A stretch of DNA of 64,000 nt from Paradevosia sp036499825 (GTDB taxonomy: Bacteria > Pseudomonadota > Alphaproteobacteria > Rhizobiales > Devosiaceae): assembly GCA_036499825.1 (NCBI GenBank), contig DASYCZ010000062.1, positions 248,001-312,000 of the forward strand, written 5' to 3'. The notes under the pieces were generated by a model. That model made no database searches. It was not told the DNA's origin and saw only the letters and a list, made by a program, of their open reading frames with translations. A program made the translations under genes and the position numbers. Positions 43,828 through 51,835 of this stretch are shown one piece after another (position 1 is the stretch's first letter; every line of letters starts with the position of its first letter).

Positions 43828-44450
43828 TTCTCACCCCGCACGGCATGGACCAGCGAGATCTGCTTGGTGTTGATGTCGCTCACGTCGCCATTGTCGGCCA
43901 GCGTGAACCGCACGGCGGTTTTTTCGTCGCCCGTATGGGTGAGCGTAATCGTATCGTAGTAGATCACTTTGAGTGTCGGGTTCATCTTCTCGACCTTCAC
44001 GGTAACCGGAACCGGCTGCTGCGATGGATTGAGGAAGTGATAGACGTTGACGACATATTCGCCAGGCACGATACCGCGAACGGTCACCGTTTCCTGATTG
44101 AGCGGAATGGAAATCTTGGTGCCATTCACGTCGATTTCGTCGCGATACTTGCCTCGGTCGTCGCGGTCGAGGTGCACGAAGCCCTTTTCCAGCGAGTTGT
44201 ACCAGACGATGTTCCCCAGCGGATCCTCGACGTAGGTGTCGATATCGTCAGGGTTGTTGTCCGGCCAGGTGACCGTGATCAGCATTTCCGCCTTGATATT
44301 GACGTCGCCGGCCTTTGCCTCGGGGCGGATCAGCGCAAAGGCGATAAACACCATGATGGCGAAGCCAAGCAGAGCGTTGAACAAGATATCGGTGAACGGC
44401 ACGAACGTGCCGTCATCGCCGGCGCCGGTAAAAAGACTAGGCTCGTTCAT
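43824..44450 (-). CDS. ExbD/TolR-like anchor with a DUF2135-like extracytoplasmic domain
   Basis: A 208-residue protein whose N-terminus (VPFTDILFNALLGFAIMVF) matches ExbD/MotB-type anchors: a short cytoplasmic tail, then a single helix (about 22-42) with the conserved proton-path aspartate D21 at its mouth. After it comes a beta-rich domain. ITVTWPDNN..DIDTYVEDPLGN..VWY..., then HLDRDDRG at about 57-100, resembles DUF2135/YfaP-like domains. There is no OmpA or TolR-type peptidoglycan-binding domain. It overlaps both neighbours by 4 bp. This fusion is unusual and the function is unknown. Confidence 0.85.
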   Translation of the reverse strand: MNEPSLFTGAGDDGTFVPFTDILFNALLGFAIMVFIAFALIRPEAKAGDVNIKAEMLITVTWPDNNPDDIDTYVEDPLGNIVWYNSLEKGFVHLDRDDRGKYRDEIDVNGTKISIPLNQETVTVRGIVPGEYVVNVYHFLNPSQQPVPVTVKVEKMNPTLKVIYYDTITLTHTGDEKTAVRFTLADNGDVSDINTKQISLVHAVRGEK

Positions 44451-45250
44451 GCGCGATCTTTGATCAGGGCCGGCACGACATTGACTTCGGTCGTCTCGGT
44501 GATGACGTCGAACAATTCGCCGATGGCGCCGTCGAGCAGATAATATTCGAACTTCAGCACGAGCGCGCTGGCAATACCGCTGACGGTAACGTTCAGCGCC
44601 ACGGCCATGCCGGTAGTCATGCCGGTCAGTGCCGTTCGCAGCGTTTCCGCATCGAACGAGTTGAGCTGCGAGATCGGGATCAGCATCAGGATGAAGCCGA
44701 TGGCCGTGCCCAGCAGCGCCAGCCGCAGCAGTGCTTCGGAGACGAACAGCCCGAGCTTTTCGCGGTTACGCAACTTGTCGGCCAGAGCGCGCAGCAGCAG
44801 TGTCTGGTCGAAAGCCTTGTGATCCTGCAGCGTCGCCTTGCGGATCAGATTGGCGATATGGCTTGCCATTATGCCCGCTTCGAGCTCGATGCCGCTTTCG
44901 GTAAACACACGTCCATCGACGGCACGATAGTTGCCGACGCTACCCCTAGAGATGATTTCGCGATTGCGCCGGCTGATCACCAGTTCGCGCGACACTTCAT
45001 AGGTTTGGAATAGGCAATGGAATGCCGTCAGCACGAATATCGCGGCGATCAGCAACGAAACGCGCGTGCGATCCGTATTCAGGATCGCAGTGATCAGGCC
45101 GAAATACCACAGCACCAGAAACGCCAGCACGACGACACAGTTGACCAGCAACCATTTCAGAACCGGGAGGAAGTCGCGGATTTCGGAGGGAGAGCCTAGG
45201 ACGGTCTCGCGAAGCCTCGCGGAACCGGGGGTGATTTCAGTATCTTGCAT
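44447..45250 (-). CDS. MotA/TolQ/ExbB-like proton channel protein
   Basis: A 267-residue protein with four helices (about 31-55, 64-84, 168-194, 207-233), a cytoplasmic loop at about 85-165 and a short cytoplasmic tail. Helices 3 and 4 contain the family's GTAIGFILMLIPI and TGMTTGMAVALNVTVSGIASA stretches with the small, hydroxyl-rich residues that line the ion path. Four helices resemble MotA more than ExbB (three). It is the first gene of the operon and overlaps the ExbD-like gene by 4 bp. An ion-driven force-generating unit is inferred. Confidence 0.85.
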   Translation of the reverse strand: MQDTEITPGSARLRETVLGSPSEIRDFLPVLKWLLVNCVVVLAFLVLWYFGLITAILNTDRTRVSLLIAAIFVLTAFHCLFQTYEVSRELVISRRNREIISRGSVGNYRAVDGRVFTESGIELEAGIMASHIANLIRKATLQDHKAFDQTLLLRALADKLRNREKLGLFVSEALLRLALLGTAIGFILMLIPISQLNSFDAETLRTALTGMTTGMAVALNVTVSGIASALVLKFEYYLLDGAIGELFDVITETTEVNVVPALIKDRA

Positions 45251-45441
45251 GATGCTCCGCGCGCCTTCGAGAGTGGCGACTGTGACACGGTGTCGCTTTG
45301 GCTAATGTGATTAGTCATATTGGGGAGACTGATAGTGTTTTACTTGAAACACTTAGAGCCTGCCGACGTCGAATGCGGTGTTACCAGAATCACCCGCCGC
45401 ATAACAGGCCGCGGGCAACATTAGACTGCTTTGGGGGAAAT
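45251..45441. promoter_or_regulatory. Divergent control region between the TolQ/ExbD-like operon and the DUF3422 gene
   Basis: This 191-bp gap holds three inverted repeats: GACAC-G-GTGTC (45284-45294), CTAAT-GTG-ATTAG (45302-45314) and AGTGTTT-TACTTG-AAACACT (45334-45353). Their density suggests joint regulation of the two divergent units. No regulator is encoded next to it, unless the Lrp protein at 42706 is involved. Confidence 0.45.
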
Positions 45442-46707
45442 ATGCAGCGGCCAGCGCCAGATCATCCATTCCGTGCCATGATCCATGCGGAAATGCACGC
45501 CCGGCCGGTCATGCCGATCACGGCGCCCGTTCGCGTACGCCGCGCTGCATTCATCAGCAGCCGCGATGGTCGTGATATTCCCAAGGTACAGCAGAGGATC
45601 ATCGCCTGGCTGACCGAGCGCCACGCCGCTCCCGCCGATGTCAGCATCCGCCAGTATTCGGTGGAAGCCGGTGGTCACGGCGTCACCTTCGAATTGCATA
45701 GCGAATTCGTCACCATAACCTGGACCTCGGCGCCTGATGACTGGGAGGCCTGGCCCGACAACATCGGCCTCGAGCTTTTCGGCGATCTCGAGCTCATCTC
45801 GGCGACCCGCCTCGATCTTGCCAATGCCGATACCATCGCGCCTTCGGCGCTGGCCGGGTTCAATCCGCTCAGCCTGTGCTATTCCGACATTTTCCATGGC
45901 AGCGCGCAGGTGGCGACGGATTTCGTCGCCGATGAGAACGGCTTCACCCGTTTCGAGGTCGCCGCCGCCCGCGGCACCGATTTGCGGCGCGGCACCATGG
46001 TGCGCCGTCTGCTCGAAATCGAAACCTACCGCAATGTCGCCCTGATGGGCCTGCCGATCGCCCGGTCCCTGGGCCCGCGGCTCCATTCCGACGAGATGCA
46101 ACTGGCTGAGGTCATGCGGCAGATCGGGGAGGATCGTGCGGGCAGGGACAACCAGATGAGGGACAACCAGGCGGCGCTGAACACCTTGCATGATCTGTCG
46201 ATCGCCGTCGGGCAGACCGTGGATGAGACCAGCTTCCGCTTTGCCGCCAGCCGCGCTTATGGCGGCGTGCTGAAGTCGCGCATCGGCCGTCTCGATGAAG
46301 TGGCGATCGGCGAATTCACCACCATCGAGCGTTACCTGGACAATCGCGTCGGCCCGGCGCTGACAACCTGCACCGCGGTTGAACGACGCCTCGAAGCGCT
46401 GGCCAATAAGCTGCAGCGTTCCACCGAACTGCTGGATGCCCGCATCGGGCTCAGCATCGAAACCCAGAACCAGGCTGTGCTTGATAACATCTCCCGGACT
46501 TCTCTCAGCCAGTACAAGCTGCAAGAGACGGTGGAGGGTCTCTCCATCATTGCCATCTCATATTACACGCTGGCCATCCTCGGCTATTTGCTCGAAGGCC
46601 TCCACAGCGTGGTCAATGTCGACAAGAACCTCGCCGAAGCGATTGCAGCGCCTTTCGTGGTCCTGCTGGTCTGGCTGGCAATTCGCCGCATTCGTCGCGG
46701 CAAATGA
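45442..46707 (+). CDS. DUF3422 family membrane protein
   Basis: A 421-residue protein of the DUF3422 family. The start MQRPAPDHPFRAMIHAEMHARP is characteristic. A long alpha/beta N-terminal part (1-230) is followed by a helical stalk and two C-terminal helices (about 368-390 and 398-414). The layout resembles CorA-like channels, including the YYTLAILGYLLEGL segment, but no GMN motif is present. Function is unknown. The ATG at 45442 has GGGGGAA upstream; the frame is open to 45298 without support. It is divergent from the TolQ/ExbD-like operon. Confidence 0.88.
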   Translation: MQRPAPDHPFRAMIHAEMHARPVMPITAPVRVRRAAFISSRDGRDIPKVQQRIIAWLTERHAAPADVSIRQYSVEAGGHGVTFELHSEFVTITWTSAPDDWEAWPDNIGLELFGDLELISATRLDLANADTIAPSALAGFNPLSLCYSDIFHGSAQVATDFVADENGFTRFEVAAARGTDLRRGTMVRRLLEIETYRNVALMGLPIARSLGPRLHSDEMQLAEVMRQIGEDRAGRDNQMRDNQAALNTLHDLSIAVGQTVDETSFRFAASRAYGGVLKSRIGRLDEVAIGEFTTIERYLDNRVGPALTTCTAVERRLEALANKLQRSTELLDARIGLSIETQNQAVLDNISRTSLSQYKLQETVEGLSIIAISYYTLAILGYLLEGLHSVVNVDKNLAEAIAAPFVVLLVWLAIRRIRRGK

Positions 46708-46784
46708 GGCGGGTCCAACTTGTTCGTCCGGGGAAAATCCACTACTCGGTTTGTGACTGGCCTGCGTCATGGAACCGCCTCGAC

Positions 46785-46830
46785 AGCCGCACGGTTTAGT
46801 GTGCAAATAGTGCTGTGACGGTGCGGCTTT
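46785..46830 (+). repeat. Long-arm hairpin upstream of the cytochrome c gene
   Basis: AGCCGCAC (46785-46792) and GTGCGGCT (46821-46828) are perfect 8-bp arms with a 28-nt loop, followed by TTTAAGG. It could terminate the DUF3422 transcript or fold the cytochrome leader; the loop is too long for a classical terminator. Confidence 0.4.
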
Positions 46831-46865
46831 AAGGCGCCCAATCTTCCAATGAGGAGTTATCGATT

Positions 46866-47249
46866 ATGAAAGTTCTAGCACTCGGCGCGGTCTTCGTTGC
46901 GCTTTCTGCTGGCGCTGCCTTCGCCGCTGGCGATGCAACGGCCGGCGCTACCGTGTTCAAGAAGTGCGCTGTCTGCCATTCGATCGGCGACGGTGCCGTA
47001 AACAAGATTGGTCCGATCCTGACCGGTGTCGTGGGCCGTGTCGCCGGCACAGAAGCAGGCTTCAACTACTCGCCCGCCATGGTCGACGCCGGCAAGGGCG
47101 GTCTCACCTGGACCGAAGCCGATCTTTCGGAATTCCTCCACAAGCCGAGCGACAAGGTGAAGGGCACCAAGATGACCTTCCCGGGCCTGCCGAACCAGAC
47201 CGACATCGACAACGTGGTCGCCTATCTGGCTTCCATGCCCGCCAAGTAA
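46866..47249 (+). CDS. Class I cytochrome c (c552/c2-like)
   Basis: A 127-residue exported cytochrome. The signal peptide is about 1-20 (cleavage after AFA). The heme motif CAVCH (C34, C37, H38) and the distal ligand M103 (KGTKMTFPGL) are present, and the C-terminal helix IDNVVAYLASM is typical. It carries electrons in the periplasm, and it needs the ccm system encoded at 383-4503 for heme attachment. GAGGAG lies upstream of the ATG. Its gene neighbours are regulatory and transport genes linked to PQQ-type oxidation, so it might accept electrons from such a dehydrogenase (inference). Confidence 0.93.
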   Translation: MKVLALGAVFVALSAGAAFAAGDATAGATVFKKCAVCHSIGDGAVNKIGPILTGVVGRVAGTEAGFNYSPAMVDAGKGGLTWTEADLSEFLHKPSDKVKGTKMTFPGLPNQTDIDNVVAYLASMPAK

Positions 47250-47258
47250 GCAGGCTTC

Positions 47259-47277
47259 GGTGCCACAAGGCGCCTTT
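47259..47277 (+). terminator. Weak candidate terminator after the cytochrome c gene
   Basis: GGTGCC (47259-47264) and GGCGCC (47269-47274) pair with one G-U, loop ACAA, followed by TTTC. The stem is short, so the call is tentative. Confidence 0.35.
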
Positions 47278-47311
47278 CATCAAACGTTTGCGGCGAAGGT
47301 CTTCGACTTTC

Positions 47312-47323
47312 GTCGCATGCGAC
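47312..47323. promoter_or_regulatory. Palindrome GTCGCATGCGAC upstream of the lysR gene
   Basis: A perfect 12-bp palindrome 60 bp before the GTG start of the LysR gene. A second palindrome, CAAACGTTTG, lies at 47281-47290. LysR proteins usually bind T-N11-A sites, which I could not assign here, so these sites may be for another factor. Confidence 0.35.
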
Positions 47324-47383
47324 CTTAGATTACCTTTCCTGATGTAGAACATTGGTGTCTCATGCGACTCCCAGGAGAGTGTC

Positions 47384-48364
47384 GTGGACATCACTTTAAA
47401 GCAGCTAGAGATCTTCCAGGCCGTCGTGGTCGCAGGGTCCATCACCAAGGCCTCGCGCCGTATCGGACTGTCGCAGCCATCCATCTCGCAGCAGCTGGCC
47501 AAGCTCGAAGAAAAGCTGGGAACGCAGCTCATCGTGCGCAACCGCACGGGGCTGGTAAGCCTTACCCCTGCCGGCGAATATTGGTTCAAGGCTGGCGACG
47601 AGATGCTGCGGCGGCTGGACAACGTCGTCAACGAGCATCGGCAGCGCTTCATCGACAACAGCGTCACCATGCGCATCGGTGTCACCCCGACCCTGCGTGG
47701 CCGCTTCGTCGCCGCCGCTGCCCGCATTGCCAAGGAAGAGCCCGGCTTCGTCAAGTTCGAGTTGACCTATGCGCTCACCAGCAACGAGCTGGTCGAAAAG
47801 CTGCGCCTGCACCAGCTCAACTGTGTCATCATCAACTCCGATGTCATCGCCAATGACCGGTCGTCTTTCGCAGTCGCCGATCTGTTCGACGATCAGGTAG
47901 CCTGGGTCGTGCCGGCCTCGGTCAGCGCCGCGGAAATCCGCAGGGCCTTCGCCAAGGGTACCCGCCGCGAGGACATCGTTGAGCCACTACGCAATTTCGT
48001 CGAGATCGATTCCAGCATTTCGCTGCGCGCCCGCTCGGACGAATGGTATCGGCACACGCTGCCCGCCGCTACGCCCACCTTTCTCGCCATGACCTATGCG
48101 GCAGCGATCGACATCGTCGCCGAGAACCTGGCGACGGCGCATTGCCCGATCTCGCTGCTGCCGAACCTGCCGGACCAATTGCGCAGCAAGCTGCAGTTCT
48201 TCCCCGTCGATATCAGCCGCCAGGTCGTGGCGGCCATGCCCAAGCATCTGATGACGCTGCCGGCCTACGCCAATATCTTCCGCCGGCTCGTCGAGTTCTG
48301 CCGCACCGAATACAATAGCGAGATGTCGTTCGAGGGCCTGCGGCAGTTGCCCAAGGCCAGTTGA
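47384..48364 (+). CDS. LysR-family transcriptional regulator
   Basis: A 326-residue regulator with the N-terminal winged helix (LKQLEIFQAVVVAGSITKASRRIGLSQ is split by the first helix; HTH at about 18-40) and a periplasmic-binding-like effector domain. It starts with GTG at 47384, with CAGGAG 8 bp upstream. It is convergent with the ABC genes at 48368-51625, whose stop lies 3 bp from its own. It may control the ABC transporters next to it, which is inference from position. Confidence 0.9.
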   Translation: MDITLKQLEIFQAVVVAGSITKASRRIGLSQPSISQQLAKLEEKLGTQLIVRNRTGLVSLTPAGEYWFKAGDEMLRRLDNVVNEHRQRFIDNSVTMRIGVTPTLRGRFVAAAARIAKEEPGFVKFELTYALTSNELVEKLRLHQLNCVIINSDVIANDRSSFAVADLFDDQVAWVVPASVSAAEIRRAFAKGTRREDIVEPLRNFVEIDSSISLRARSDEWYRHTLPAATPTFLAMTYAAAIDIVAENLATAHCPISLLPNLPDQLRSKLQFFPVDISRQVVAAMPKHLMTLPAYANIFRRLVEFCRTEYNSEMSFEGLRQLPKAS

Positions 48365-48367
48365 GGC

Positions 48368-49123
48368 TCAGACCGTTTCCGACGTCGTGTGGGCCGTGAT
48401 GCCGGTCAGGGCGATATAGGCCTCGGTGAGATCGGTAGTGCCCGCCGCCGCGTTGAGTTCGGCCGGCGTGCCGATGCGCAGGATTTCGCCCTTCACCAGC
48501 AGCGCGATGCGGTCGGCATTCTCGACTTCCTCCACCAGATGCGTCGCCCACAGGATCGACGTGCCCTTCTGCTGGCGTACCACCTGCATATGCTGCACCA
48601 GCATGCGGCGGGTCGTGGCATCGAGCCCCACCGAGGGTTCGTCCATCAGCAGCAAGTCGGGAGCATTGAGCAATGCCCGCGCGATTTCCACGCGCCGCTG
48701 GTTGCCGCCTGAGAGCGTGCGGACGGGTTGCTTCAGCAGGTCGCCTATCTCCAGCAGGTCCGTGGCCTCCGTAATCCGCTCCTTCAGCAGCTTCCCTGAA
48801 AGGCCGAAGAGATTGCCGTGAAAGGTGAGATTGGCTTTGACGCTCATATCGAGATCGACCGAGCGCGACTGGAAGACCACCCCGAGCCTTTTCAGGATTT
48901 CGGAAGCATGGCGTTTGTAGCCCATCCCGAACAGCTCGACCTTGCCGTCGTCCTGTGCGAACAGGCCGCTCGAAATCTGGAACAGCGTCGACTTTCCGGC
49001 GCCGTTGGGACCCAATAGGCCAACCACTTCCGATGGGTAGATTTCAAGGCTGATGCCGCGCAACGCTTCGGTCTTGCCGTAGGATTTGCGGACCCCATCC
49101 AGTTTGAGCATCGGTTCGGTCAT
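48368..49123 (-). CDS. ABC transporter ATPase, PQQ alcohol dehydrogenase-associated type (PQQ_ABC_ATP-like)
   Basis: A 251-residue ATPase with Walker A GPNGAGKST (38-46), signature LSGGNQRRVEIARALL (137 on), Walker B LLLMDEPS and the switch histidine ATHLVEEV. Its residues fit the family of ATPases found with PQQ-dependent alcohol dehydrogenases (TIGR03864) and ABC-2-type permeases. The matching permease is PedC-like and lies at 54490 on the other strand. This gene is instead last in the leftward SBP-permease-ATPase operon, overlapping the upstream ATPase by 4 bp. Confidence 0.88.
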   Translation of the reverse strand: MTEPMLKLDGVRKSYGKTEALRGISLEIYPSEVVGLLGPNGAGKSTLFQISSGLFAQDDGKVELFGMGYKRHASEILKRLGVVFQSRSVDLDMSVKANLTFHGNLFGLSGKLLKERITEATDLLEIGDLLKQPVRTLSGGNQRRVEIARALLNAPDLLLMDEPSVGLDATTRRMLVQHMQVVRQQKGTSILWATHLVEEVENADRIALLVKGEILRIGTPAELNAAAGTTDLTEAYIALTGITAHTTSETV

Positions 49124-49851
49124 GCAATCACTCCAGCCGAATGGGCGGCTATGCGTTCGGCAAGCTCCAGCCTTTCGGCCGGACTGCGCTCGCCGCGCGG
49201 TTTGTCGAAATGCAGGTCCGCTACGATCCCCGCAGGCCTGCCGTCAAGCACCACAGCCCGGTCGGCCAGCCGCGCAGCATCCTCGGCGAGGTGCGTCACG
49301 AGGATCACGGTGGGCTTTTCGACATCGATCAGATCGAGGAAAAGGTTCTGCAGTTCCGACACCAGATGCCTGTCCAGCGAGACGAAGGGCTCGTCGAGCA
49401 GCAGCAGGCTGGAGTTCACCGAGAAGGCCCGGGCGATAGCAACGCGCCGCTGCATGCCGCCGGAAAGCTGGTGCGGGTAAGCATTCTCCGAGCCCCTAAG
49501 CCCCACGCGGCCCAAAAGGGCCATGGCCTCCGCATCCGCAATCTTGGGCGCCACTGCCCGGATGTTGTCGATGGCAGTCAGCCAGGGCAGGAGCCTTGCA
49601 TCCTGCAACACGAAACCTGCCGGCGGCGTGTCTTCGGCAGCGACGCCGCCCACGGTGATCTTGCCGGAAAAGTTCGTGTCGATCCCCGCGATCATCCGTA
49701 AGAGGCTGGATTTGCCCACGCCGGATGGCCCGACCAGGGCCACTACCGTCTCTGGCACGATCTTCAGGTGAAAGTCCTGGAACAGCGGCCGTGCTTCCGG
49801 CGAGAAGCGCTTGTCGAAGATATCGAGGCTTATGTCTGGTCCGCGCGCCAT
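49120..49851 (-). CDS. ABC transporter ATPase, nitrate/sulfonate/taurine type (SsuB/TauB-like)
   Basis: A 243-residue ATPase with Walker A GPSGVGKSS (about 40-48), LSGGMQRRVAIARAFSV and LLLLDEPFVSLD, as in SsuB/TauB proteins. The ATG at 49851 was chosen because the upstream open frame (to 50031) is antisense-like to nothing useful and overlaps the permease. It overlaps the permease gene by 22 bp and the next ATPase gene by 4 bp. Together with the permease and the binding protein it makes a complete importer. Confidence 0.88.
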   Translation of the reverse strand: MARGPDISLDIFDKRFSPEARPLFQDFHLKIVPETVVALVGPSGVGKSSLLRMIAGIDTNFSGKITVGGVAAEDTPPAGFVLQDARLLPWLTAIDNIRAVAPKIADAEAMALLGRVGLRGSENAYPHQLSGGMQRRVAIARAFSVNSSLLLLDEPFVSLDRHLVSELQNLFLDLIDVEKPTVILVTHLAEDAARLADRAVVLDGRPAGIVADLHFDKPRGERSPAERLELAERIAAHSAGVIA

Positions 49852-50624
49852 CTCAAGACTTTCCGTTCCAGCGGCCGCATCACCAGATATTCGAGCGCCA
49901 GCACCACAATGATGAAGGCGGTGGAATACGCCAATATGCCGGTGATGTCGAAGAATTGGAACAGGATCGAAACGCGGAAGCCGACGCCGCCATCGCTGCC
50001 GAGCACCTCGAATACCAGCACGATCTTCCACACCAGCGACAGGCCGGTTCGTGCCGCGGCGAGCACGAACGGCATCAGTTGCGGCACGAAGATCAGCCGC
50101 AACCGCCGCGACAGCGGCATGCGGAAAGCTAGCGCCAGTTCGTCATAGTCGTGCGACAGGCTGCGAACACCCTCGCGCACCGTGGTGATGACCAGCGGAA
50201 CCTTGTTGATGATCACCGCCAGGATCAGTGCCACCTCGGTGAGGCCAAGCCAGATATAGAGCACGATGGCGATGACGATCGCGGGCAGGTTAAGCCCGAT
50301 CACCACCCAGGTGGAGAACAGCCGGTCGATCCAGCGTACGCGCCCGAAGGCGACGCCGAGCGCCGTGCCGATGCTCATGGCAATCACGAAAGCGATGGCC
50401 GCCCGTGTCAACGTCTTGCCGAGATCAGCAAGCAGCTTGCCGTGTAGCGTCAGGTCCCAAAGATCCGCCGCCACGTCTATCGGCGACGGAAACAGGCGGT
50501 TGGGATAGAGCATTGCCAGGGCCTGCCAGATGACCAGCAGGAGCGGCAATGAGAGGGCCTCGAGACCGAGGCCCTTCCTGTGCTTTTTCGGCGCAACCCG
50601 AGCCGGCGGTTCACCGCGCGGCAA
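49830..50624 (-). CDS. ABC transporter permease, nitrate/sulfonate/taurine type (SsuC/TauC-like)
   Basis: A 264-residue BPD-type permease with about six helices. The EAA loop is ELALAFRMPLSRRLRLIFVPQ at about 183-203 (shown as its core MPLSRRLRLIFVPQL). NRLFPSP near residue 42 is common in this group. It is 5 bp downstream of the binding-protein gene and overlaps the ATPase gene, forming one operon. Confidence 0.88.
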   Translation of the reverse strand: MPRGEPPARVAPKKHRKGLGLEALSLPLLLVIWQALAMLYPNRLFPSPIDVAADLWDLTLHGKLLADLGKTLTRAAIAFVIAMSIGTALGVAFGRVRWIDRLFSTWVVIGLNLPAIVIAIVLYIWLGLTEVALILAVIINKVPLVITTVREGVRSLSHDYDELALAFRMPLSRRLRLIFVPQLMPFVLAAARTGLSLVWKIVLVFEVLGSDGGVGFRVSILFQFFDITGILAYSTAFIIVVLALEYLVMRPLERKVLRWRADQT

Positions 50625-50629
50625 ATAGT

Positions 50630-51625
50630 CTATTTGCTGTATCCCTTCCAGAACGTGCCGTCGGCGAGGGTGGTTGAATCACCCCCCACCACGTCGGGCC
50701 CGCCAAACTTGGCCATCAGTGCGAAGGACTGCGCGGCGGCTGCGCTGTCCTTGTCCGGATTATAACCGTGTACGATACCCTCACGGTAGTCGTCCCGGAG
50801 CTGCTTGAACAGCGCATCGTTGTCCTTGACGTTCATGATGTCGCGAATGCCGTCCCAGGCGGAATCGTCGGAGAGCAGCGCTGCCTTGGTGTCGAACGAG
50901 GCATCGAAGAAGGCCTTCAGCGCCGCCGGCTTGTCGGTCGCCGTCTTGTCGGTGAAAGCCCAGCCGAGCAAGGGGGGCTGCTGCGTCACGCCAAGGCCCT
51001 TCAGCATATCCCAGACCGAGATCAGCTCGGTGTCGCCGGCGAGTTTCGCCCGCGCGTTCCAGTTCCACAGATTGAGGCTGGCGTCGGCCTGGCCGCCGGT
51101 GATCAGTTCATTGATCAGCGGCGCGGCGCCGAAACGCACGGTGGCGTCGTCGGTCAACTGCTTGCCGGTAAGGCTGGCGTAATAGGCTTCGAGCACGACC
51201 CAGCTCTTGTCGACCGGGCTGCCGGAAATCGCCAGCGTCTTGCCCTTGAGGTCTTCGATCTTGGTGATGTTGGATTTCGGGTTGACCATCAGGCCGCCCA
51301 CGGTCAGCGAATGCGGCACGTAGGACACCATGTTGCCCTGGCTGCGCTGGATGGAAACCCATACGAAATCAGACAGGATGATGTCGACGGCGCCGCCCTG
51401 CAGGGCGATCTGGCCGGCCTTGGAGTCCGCCACCGGGCGGATTTCGAGGTCGAGGTTGTTCTTCTTGTCGAGGCCCAGATTTTTCATGGCCTGCAATTCC
51501 CAGAGCACGGTGCCGCCATCCTGGGCGCCGATCACGATCTTCTGGGCTTCCTGTGCCAGGCCTGTGGCCATGGTTGCCATTGTGAGTGCCAGGCTGACCA
51601 GCAGGGGCCTGATAACGCTGTGCAT
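50630..51625 (-). CDS. ABC transporter substrate-binding protein (SsuA/NMT1-like)
   Basis: A 331-residue exported binding protein. The signal peptide is about 1-25 (cleavage after GLA). The mature part starts with IVIGAQDGGTVLWEL and has GGAVDIILSDFVW and LKGKTLAISGSPVDKSW, the fold of nitrate/sulfonate/taurine or thiamine-precursor binding proteins. The ATG at 51625 has GGGAGAA upstream. The ligand is unknown. It starts the leftward operon and faces the cupredoxin-like gene across 210 bp. Confidence 0.88.
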   Translation of the reverse strand: MHSVIRPLLVSLALTMATMATGLAQEAQKIVIGAQDGGTVLWELQAMKNLGLDKKNNLDLEIRPVADSKAGQIALQGGAVDIILSDFVWVSIQRSQGNMVSYVPHSLTVGGLMVNPKSNITKIEDLKGKTLAISGSPVDKSWVVLEAYYASLTGKQLTDDATVRFGAAPLINELITGGQADASLNLWNWNARAKLAGDTELISVWDMLKGLGVTQQPPLLGWAFTDKTATDKPAALKAFFDASFDTKAALLSDDSAWDGIRDIMNVKDNDALFKQLRDDYREGIVHGYNPDKDSAAAAQSFALMAKFGGPDVVGGDSTTLADGTFWKGYSK

Positions 51626-51835
51626 GATGTTCTCCCACGACCTTGTGTGGGGCATATCTTGGCGCGGATACCTCTCGAAGCCAATCAACATACATCCCTA
51701 TAATCGCTATAGGAGACGGCGATATTCAACATTGGCGACCGCTCGTTGCATGAGTCCCACGCAGTCGTGAACATACCGGACGGGTCAATTTTTGTTTATC
51801 GGAACCGGCAGGGCGCCGGTTTGAGGGAGATTTCT

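Noticed and set aside
43204..46707. Zorya-type anti-phage defence system
   Set aside because: A MotA-like and an anchor gene suggested ZorAB, but there is no OmpA-type peptidoglycan-binding domain and no helicase or nuclease partner.
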